A stretch of DNA of 35,036 nucleotides. Origin: an uncultured Armatimonadota bacterium. Its GTDB lineage: Bacteria; Armatimonadota; Armatimonadia; Armatimonadales; Armatimonadaceae. Shown here in pieces: positions 23,331 through 27,261 of the stretch. A model generated the notes under the pieces. The model was not told the DNA's origin. It ran no database searches and was given only the letters and a program-made list of their open reading frames with translations. How positions within the stretch are numbered: position 1 is the stretch's first letter; the number at the start of each line of letters is the position of its first letter. The translations under genes were made by a program, and so were the position numbers. Location: assembly GCA_903881535.1 (NCBI GenBank), contig CAIRTT010000249.1:1-35036 (forward strand), in the 5' to 3' direction.

Positions 23331-23732
23331 TTAGAAGCTTGGATCAATGTGGTGGTCGCGTATCCCAAGGATCAAACCGCCCGAGGATTTTTTAAATTTG
23401 CCAGTTTCGCGGTTAATGAAACCGTGTACCCACTTGCCAGCCTTGTCCATGCGGTACAGGTCGGCATAGCCGGCGGGGTTGGGCGTCGTGGCAAACTCTG
23501 CGCTGCCGTCGTGCACGCTGCCGCTGATAACGGTGACATTGTCATGCACCACGCTGATCTCAAATGCCCATTTCTTACTGGCAAATTCAGTGACTTTTGT
23601 AACTGTAGCGGCATGGCGGTCAGTCCATGACAGCGTTGTGGCGCCCATGCCAACTTTAGGGACTGGCGAGCCGTTGACCATGCGGCTGTACAGATGATTG
23701 ACCAAGCTGTTTGTTTGTGTGCCTAAGTTCAT
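23331..23732 (-). CDS. Hypothetical early protein
   Basis: The 133-residue protein begins with a helix (MNLGTQTNSLVNHLYSRMVN) and continues as alternating strands: MGATTLSWTDRHAATVTKVT, KWAFEISVVHDNVTVISGSV and WVHGFINRETGKFKK. This suggests a compact beta-rich fold. Its start overlaps the upstream 65-residue gene (ATGA). I do not recognise a family, though proteins with this W-T-D-R-H-A-A-T pattern seem conserved in phages. Confidence 0.65.
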   Translation of the reverse strand: MNLGTQTNSLVNHLYSRMVNGSPVPKVGMGATTLSWTDRHAATVTKVTEFASKKWAFEISVVHDNVTVISGSVHDGSAEFATTPNPAGYADLYRMDKAGKWVHGFINRETGKFKKSSGGLILGIRDHHIDPSF

Positions 23733-23926
23733 GCTGCACCTCGTGCGGCGCGGGCTTCCATGATGCGGGCCGCTACTGCTTCAGGGGAACCTACAAATTG
23801 CTGGTAAACTTTGAAATCTTCCTTTTCCAGACCATTCAGAATGGTCAGGTTTCCCACTAATTTTTTTACTTCTGCGTAGTGGGCTTCTAGTGCAATGCTT
23901 TTGGCTGTGGGTGCTGGTGCTCTCAT
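23729..23926 (-). CDS. Small helical hypothetical protein
   Basis: The 65-residue protein (MRAPAPTAKSIALEAHYAEV, then KKLVGNLTILNG) is helical and Ala-rich and ends ARIMEARAARGAA. AGGAG lies 8 bases before the ATG. It is the first gene behind repeat A and is coupled to the next gene. Function unknown. Confidence 0.6.
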   Translation of the reverse strand: MRAPAPTAKSIALEAHYAEVKKLVGNLTILNGLEKEDFKVYQQFVGSPEAVAARIMEARAARGAA

Positions 23927-23943
23927 CTTGTATGCTCCTGTGA

Positions 23944-24022
23944 CCTAGGCGGGATCGCTTCGGTATGGGTGCATAGTGCATCACCTAGAATCACAATGCA
24001 ACACTTATTTTTAATTATTTTT
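23944..24022 (-). promoter_or_regulatory. Promoter/operator repeat, copy A
   Basis: This full copy, read on the plus strand, contains CCTAGG, then GATCGCTTCGGTATGGGTGC, the 24-bp dyad 23977-24000 (TGCATCAC...ACAATGCA), and an AT-rich tail. Promoter-like TTGCAT, a 17-bp spacer and CACTAT lie on the minus strand, preceded by an A/T-rich UP-like stretch. It precedes the gene starting at 23926. Confidence 0.6.
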
Positions 24023-24026
24023 GGGT

Positions 24027-24425
24027 TTATTCTCCCGGCGTCCAATAGGTGTTAACGGGTCGGTAGGTGCAGTCCCATTCATCGACCACGTACCCGTCTA
24101 CAATCGACGTTAGGTGGCCGCTGTTGATTACGACAGCAACCCTTGGTGCGCTTGTCCAGTCGCGCAGCTTGATGAGCTTCTTGCCATTGCGTGGCGGTTT
24201 GTTGGGCATCCAGCCCTGTTGCTTGAGATACGTTTTCCAAACAGTGTCGTGGTTGGGGTACGCCCCCAAAGTCAGGCCCAAAGTCATGAGGTCGGTGAAC
24301 ACCTGTTTGTAGGGTCGGCTCAACGCAAAGCTGATGGCGCGGATCACGCAGTCGTGTTTGAAGCTGGGGCAGATCCTGCCACCATCCAGCTTTTGAAATT
24401 TGAGGCTCTTCTCGGTTACTGACAT
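24027..24425 (-). CDS. Papain/C39-like cysteine peptidase-like protein
   Basis: I start at the ATG after CCGGAGAGACAAA (132 residues). The sequence carries a plausible Cys-His-Asp triad in papain-fold order: HDCVIRAISFAL (Cys26 at a helix start), VAVVINSGHLTSIVDGYVVD (His104), and DEWDCTYRPVNTYW (Asp115). The D-C-x-x-R-A start and the G-H-x-x-x-x-x-D-G-x-x-x-D-x-W-D end are a pattern I know from uncharacterised phage proteins. A protease or transglutaminase-like activity against a host protein early in infection is possible. The activity is inferred. Confidence 0.6.
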   Translation of the reverse strand: MSVTEKSLKFQKLDGGRICPSFKHDCVIRAISFALSRPYKQVFTDLMTLGLTLGAYPNHDTVWKTYLKQQGWMPNKPPRNGKKLIKLRDWTSAPRVAVVINSGHLTSIVDGYVVDEWDCTYRPVNTYWTPGE

Positions 24426-24465
24426 TTTGTCTCTCCGGTAAGGGGCCATCCTTGGCCTAGGTTGT

Positions 24466-24681
24466 TTAAACACCTTCGCTTCTGGCGTACTCCGAAAATA
24501 CGGGGCGTTGCGGTTTTAGTTCGGCTAGCGCATCGGCTGGATACTCATCAGCCAAAAAGAATATCTTATTGCGGCTTTCGATGTTCAGGCGCAGCTCCTC
24601 TGCTTTGGCTTCTGCCATCGTGTCGAAAGAGCCCATAAATTTGCCGTTGCTTGAAACTACTACAAAGGTTACGTTTTTCAT
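24466..24681 (-). CDS. Small hypothetical protein
   Basis: The 71-residue protein begins with two strands (MKNVTFVVVSSNGKFMGSFD), then a helix (TMAEAKAEELRLNIES), in an alpha/beta arrangement. GGAG lies 7 bases before the ATG. It is the first gene behind repeat B. Family unknown. Confidence 0.6.
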   Translation of the reverse strand: MKNVTFVVVSSNGKFMGSFDTMAEAKAEELRLNIESRNKIFFLADEYPADALAELKPQRPVFSEYARSEGV

Positions 24682-24695
24682 CTTGTCTCTCCGGG

Positions 24696-24774
24696 CCTAG
24701 GCGGGATCGCTTCGGTATGGGTGCATAGTGCATCACCTAGAATCGTGATGCAACATTTATTTTCATTTATTTTT
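24696..24774 (-). promoter_or_regulatory. Promoter/operator repeat, copy B
   Basis: Nearly identical to copy A over about 79 bp. Its dyad (24729-24752) has perfect 8-bp arms, TGCATCAC and GTGATGCA, around CTAGAATC. The GTG in place of ACA restores full symmetry compared with copies A and C. It precedes the gene starting at 24681. Confidence 0.6.
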
Positions 24775-25090
24775 ACAGCTGGTAGGATTCCCAGAACTTG
24801 CCCTCAAGATCGTGGCAGTAATGGCTTGCGATATTGCGGTACTCGCTCAAAACGTATGCCTTCAACGCGGCTGCTGCACCCGGTCTAGACTGAGCCAGAT
24901 CAAGTACCAGATCAGCAAAATGCCGGCTTTGGTCGATGGTTTCCCAGTGGAAATTCTCGTCCTTGGCCAGCTCGGCCCAGACCAGATCGAGCACGTTGTC
25001 TGCCACGTCCATCTCACCGGGCCAGCCGGTGACGCAGTCTGATGAATTTTGCAGCATGATGTCCAAAATAGCGTTTTCTAGTATGTTCAT
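24773..25090 (-). CDS. Acidic helical hypothetical protein
   Basis: The 105-residue protein (MNILENAILDIMLQNSSDCV) is strongly acidic (ELAKDENFHWETIDQSRHFA) and mostly helical, a character shared by many phage host-takeover or DNA-mimic proteins, but no specific family is seen. CTGGAG lies 9 bases before the ATG. It follows an intergenic hairpin. Confidence 0.6.
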   Translation of the reverse strand: MNILENAILDIMLQNSSDCVTGWPGEMDVADNVLDLVWAELAKDENFHWETIDQSRHFADLVLDLAQSRPGAAAALKAYVLSEYRNIASHYCHDLEGKFWESYQL

Positions 25091-25110
25091 TTTGTTTGCT
25101 CCAGTTGTGT

Positions 25111-25126
25111 GGGGGCTTGCGCCCCC
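25111..25126 (-). promoter_or_regulatory. Intergenic G/C hairpin
   Basis: GGGGGC-TTGC-GCCCCC is a perfect 6-bp stem with a four-base loop between the genes at 25139-25324 and 24773-25090. No T-run follows on the minus strand, so attenuation or mRNA stabilisation is likelier than full termination. Confidence 0.45.
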
Positions 25127-25138
25127 GTTAGTTATTGG

Positions 25139-25324
25139 TTATTTAGCATCCCTTTTTGCAATCTCGCGCACAATTGCGCCCTTGTCAGAAATCCACCGAG
25201 CGTAGCTTGTACGCTGTATAAATCTGGGGGCTTTTGCTTTCTTTTCATCGACCGCGATCACATAATCGCACAGCTCTTGCGTAGTGAAATTTTTCATGCC
25301 GTCGTAAGTTGCTTTGATTTGCAT
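25139..25324 (-). CDS. Small hypothetical protein, first of the leftward early cluster
   Basis: I choose ATG 25324 because GGAG lies 6 bases upstream; ATG 25330 in the same frame is too close to it. The 61-residue basic protein (MQIKATYDGMKNFTTQELCD) has a helix, a lysine-rich loop (VDEKKAKAPRFIQRT) and a C-terminal helix (AIVREIAKRDAK). It lies directly behind repeat C. Function unknown. Confidence 0.6.
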   Translation of the reverse strand: MQIKATYDGMKNFTTQELCDYVIAVDEKKAKAPRFIQRTSYARWISDKGAIVREIAKRDAK

Positions 25325-25337
25325 TTTCATCTCCGGG

Positions 25338-25416
25338 CCTAGGCTTGATTGCTTCGGCATGGGTGCATAGTGCATCACCTAGAATCACAATGCAACACTT
25401 ATTTTCATTTATTTTT
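25338..25416 (-). promoter_or_regulatory. Promoter/operator repeat, copy C
   Basis: A full copy with CCTAGG at 25338-25343, the shared ATGGGTGCATAGTGCATCAC, and a dyad at 25371-25394 (TGCATCAC...ACAATGCA). It is the most upstream copy and probably the main start of the leftward early cluster. Confidence 0.6.
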
Positions 25417-25605
25417 CTGTGCCGTCAGCAACGTGTTACACCAGACGTAACATCTTAAACGAGGGCACCAAAAAAAACATTATTAGAATCAAAAGGATAC
25501 TAGATGAATTCGGTGCTTTAGCCAGAACCGAATTGGTTTTGTGGCGCCAAGAGCAAGCAAAAATAAATCGCGGAGAGGGTATTGCGGGGGGAGTTGGGCG
25601 GGTGT

Positions 25606-25682
25606 AACCTGCGCTTTCGCTATCCCAGATAGGCGAAACCCCCGACTTGCAACAGTCGAGGGCTTCGAGGGGATAGCAGGTT
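25606..25682. other. Compact folded element of about 77 nt
   Basis: Ends AACCTGC (25606-25612) and GCAGGTT (25676-25682) are fully complementary. GCTATCCC (25619-25626) pairs with GGGATAGC (25670-25677). Inside, a long hairpin at 25634-25667 with loop TGCAAC has only two mismatches on the plus strand, and both become G-U pairs on the minus strand. An alternative hairpin (25615-25638) competes with it. This favours a minus-strand RNA, terminator or attenuator. It is not a standard tRNA. Confidence 0.45.
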
Positions 25683-25695
25683 GGCACAAACAACC

Positions 25696-26181
25696 ATGCA
25701 GACAGAATTGTCCCACTGGACTCTACTGGATGTCAACGGTCTGTTTCGCCCGCCTTACCACTGTGCGGAGAGATATGTCCGGGTTCACGCCCTCACTCAC
25801 CGGCTGCACAGTACGCGGAAGAAGATAGCCCAGCCGCAGCTGAGTTCTAGAGTCATTACAGGGGCTGGACGGTACGCTTACCGCAAAGATGACGAGCCTG
25901 CACATTGCGTTGCTTGCAGGCTACCCGACGACGCCACGGCTCCATCCGGCATTAGGGTAAACGGACTCAAGGCCTTTCACGGGCTTTGGGGTTCTTTTAC
26001 CCAAAACTCCTCCACTCCACCATCCGGCATTAACTTTAAAGATCTATTCTTAAATAGAATTGAAATCAGCCGGAAGCCGGAAGCCGGAATATTCTTGACA
26101 TTGCAACACCCTTGCAACAGAATGGTATCAGTCTCGCTCCCTGAGCATCGTTTACTGCCCAGTTGTCGGTGTGAACTCTGA
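25696..26181 (+). CDS. Doubtful ORF in the non-coding region
   Basis: This frame gives 161 residues (MQTELSHWTLLDVNGLFRPP, ending RCEL), with a GAGGGG about 25 bases upstream and no clear ribosome-binding site. The first 80 residues look moderately protein-like. The last 60 cross direct repeats and a promoter, and the base composition shifts to AT-rich. No family is recognised. It may be real, decayed or chance. Confidence 0.25.
   Translation: MQTELSHWTLLDVNGLFRPPYHCAERYVRVHALTHRLHSTRKKIAQPQLSSRVITGAGRYAYRKDDEPAHCVACRLPDDATAPSGIRVNGLKAFHGLWGSFTQNSSTPPSGINFKDLFLNRIEISRKPEAGIFLTLQHPCNRMVSVSLPEHRLLPSCRCEL
26095..26123 (+). promoter_or_regulatory. Putative promoter of the packaging operon
   Basis: A perfect -35 TTGACA (26095-26100) with a 17-bp spacer to CAGAAT (26118-26123). 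The spacer contains a direct repeat, TTGCAAC at 26101-26107 and 26112-26118, which could bind a regulator; TGCAACAC also occurs in the early promoter repeats. It precedes the gene at 26255 with a leader of about 125 bases. Confidence 0.5.
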
Positions 26182-26254
26182 GCCAGATAGCCGACCCCAA
26201 TACCAAAAGTTGCGGGGTCTGGCGCCTACAAAATCATTCAGTCACTGGAACGCA

Positions 26255-26539
26255 ATGGCTACCAAAGACCCCAGACTAGCAAGAGTCGGCGTACAGGCCT
26301 TTAACCAGCCCAAGCGCACCCCCTCGCATCCGACCAAATCACACGTGGTTGTGGCAAAAGTGGGTGACGAGATCAAGACGATCCGGTTTGGCCAGCAGGG
26401 CGTATCAGGATCCCCCAAGCGCGAAGGCGAGTCAGCCCACGACAAAGCCCGCCGCGAATCGTTCAAAGCCCGCCACGCCACAAACATTGCCAAGGGCAAG
26501 ATGTCAGCAGCGTACTGGGCCAACAAGGAAAAGTGGTAA
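26255..26539 (+). CDS. Conserved basic phage protein (DUF6321-like) upstream of terminase
   Basis: I start at ATG 26255 (94 residues); a GTG frame from 26171 is unlikely. The product reads RLARVGVQAFNQPKRTPSHP, TKSHVVVAKVGDEIKTIRFG and QQGVSGSPKREGES, then a basic helix (KARRESFKARHATNIAKGKM) and SAAYWANKEKW. This is a pattern I recall as a conserved phage family next to packaging genes (DUF6321). The basic R-x-S-F-K-A-R-H helix suggests nucleic-acid contact. Its function is not known to me. Confidence 0.7.
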   Translation: MATKDPRLARVGVQAFNQPKRTPSHPTKSHVVVAKVGDEIKTIRFGQQGVSGSPKREGESAHDKARRESFKARHATNIAKGKMSAAYWANKEKW

Positions 26540-26541
26540 CC

Positions 26542-27261
26542 ATGGCTGACGACACAGGTAAGAAGCCCCCCAAGGTTAAAGGAGCAAGAATCGCTACCCA
26601 CAACGCTGGGAAGCCCTCCAACCCCCATGAGCTGTCTCCCGTAGAGATAGCAGCCATAACCGAGTTCATGCAGAACGGGGGAAACATGAGCGCGGCAATG
26701 AGGAAAGCGCACCCAAATGCCAAGAACTGGCAAGAAAACACACTGAACGTCAATGCATCGCAGACCTTTGGGCAGACTAAGGTGCGAATTAGAATCGCTC
26801 AACTGAGGGCCGAACAGCAGCAAAGAACGGCGATCACCGCCGATCGTGTTCTGCAAGAGGCCTACAAACTGGCATTCTCGGACGTCCGTCAACTGTTCCA
26901 TGAGGACGGAGAATTGAAGTCTCCCGCCGAGTGGCCGGACGGTGCTGCAGGCGCCATCGCCTCGTTTGAGGTAGTCACCCAGAATCAGGGAGTAGGCCAG
27001 CCGCCCCGGTACATCCACAAGGTGAAGCTCTGGGACAAGAACCCGGCGCTTGAGAAACTGTTCCGGCACATGGGCCTGTTTGAGAAAGACAACAGCCAGA
27101 AGGCCAGCATCTTGGCCCAAGACCTGTCCACAATGCCCCTCCCACTATTGCAGATGATTCAGGACAAGATACGAGCCTATGACGATGGAGCAGCAAGCCG
27201 AGGATCTCTTCCGGATGTTTCTGGCAACGGGCCAGCATCGGGCGATCGCATTAACCATTGA
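26542..27261 (+). CDS. Terminase small subunit
   Basis: The 239-residue product starts at ATG 26542, 2 bp after the previous stop. It has the small-terminase arrangement: an HTH-like segment (LSPVEIAAITEFMQNGGNMS, then AAMRKAHPNAKNW), a helical linker, then TADRVLQEAYKLAFSDVRQL and FHEDGELKSPAEWPD and a C-terminal oligomerisation helix. It recognises phage DNA and recruits TerL. Its last 83 bases overlap the terL start in another frame, indicating coupling. Confidence 0.8.
   Translation: MADDTGKKPPKVKGARIATHNAGKPSNPHELSPVEIAAITEFMQNGGNMSAAMRKAHPNAKNWQENTLNVNASQTFGQTKVRIRIAQLRAEQQQRTAITADRVLQEAYKLAFSDVRQLFHEDGELKSPAEWPDGAAGAIASFEVVTQNQGVGQPPRYIHKVKLWDKNPALEKLFRHMGLFEKDNSQKASILAQDLSTMPLPLLQMIQDKIRAYDDGAASRGSLPDVSGNGPASGDRINH

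Larger units (their letters stand above)
25417..26254. other. Mostly non-coding, structured region between early cluster and packaging genes
   Basis: No gene here is convincing. A 62-codon frame at 25419-25607 (GTG start, no ribosome-binding site; contains LDEFGALARTELVLWRQEQA) and a 161-codon frame at 25696-26181 are open. The stretch also holds the folded element 25606-25682, a 13-bp direct repeat CCATCCGGCATTA at 25942-25954 and 26020-26032 enclosing a long imperfect hairpin, an ATTCT/AGAAT dyad at about 26045-26059, three tandem GCCGGAA units at about 26069-26089, and a promoter at 26095-26123. It could be a control or origin region. Confidence 0.6.

Noticed and set aside
23944..25378. 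Leader peptide starting MHYAP in repeats A and C
   Set aside because: The GTG/ATG has no properly spaced ribosome-binding site, and the reading frame runs into different genes out of phase.
22992..25416. CRISPR-like array from the four intergenic repeats
   Set aside because: The copies are 650-1,700 bp apart with genes between them; they are promoter/operator repeats.
25606..25682. tRNA-like element (77 nt, 7-bp terminal stem, D-arm-like hairpin)
   Set aside because: There is no T-arm pairing, the putative anticodon loop has the wrong size, and no CCA follows. Kept only as a structured element.
25436..25716. Two minus-strand ORFs (85 and 75 codons) in the non-coding region
   Set aside because: They cross the structured element and the other open frames; no ribosome-binding site or family pattern is seen.
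25942..26032. Phage attachment site from the 13-bp direct repeat
   Set aside because: There is no integrase nearby, no tRNA overlap, and the repeat is short and in frame with an ORF.
26242..27120. 292-codon minus-strand ORF opposite the terminase small subunit
   Set aside because: It is a shadow of the TerS and DUF6321-like genes, with no ribosome-binding site or recognisable motif.
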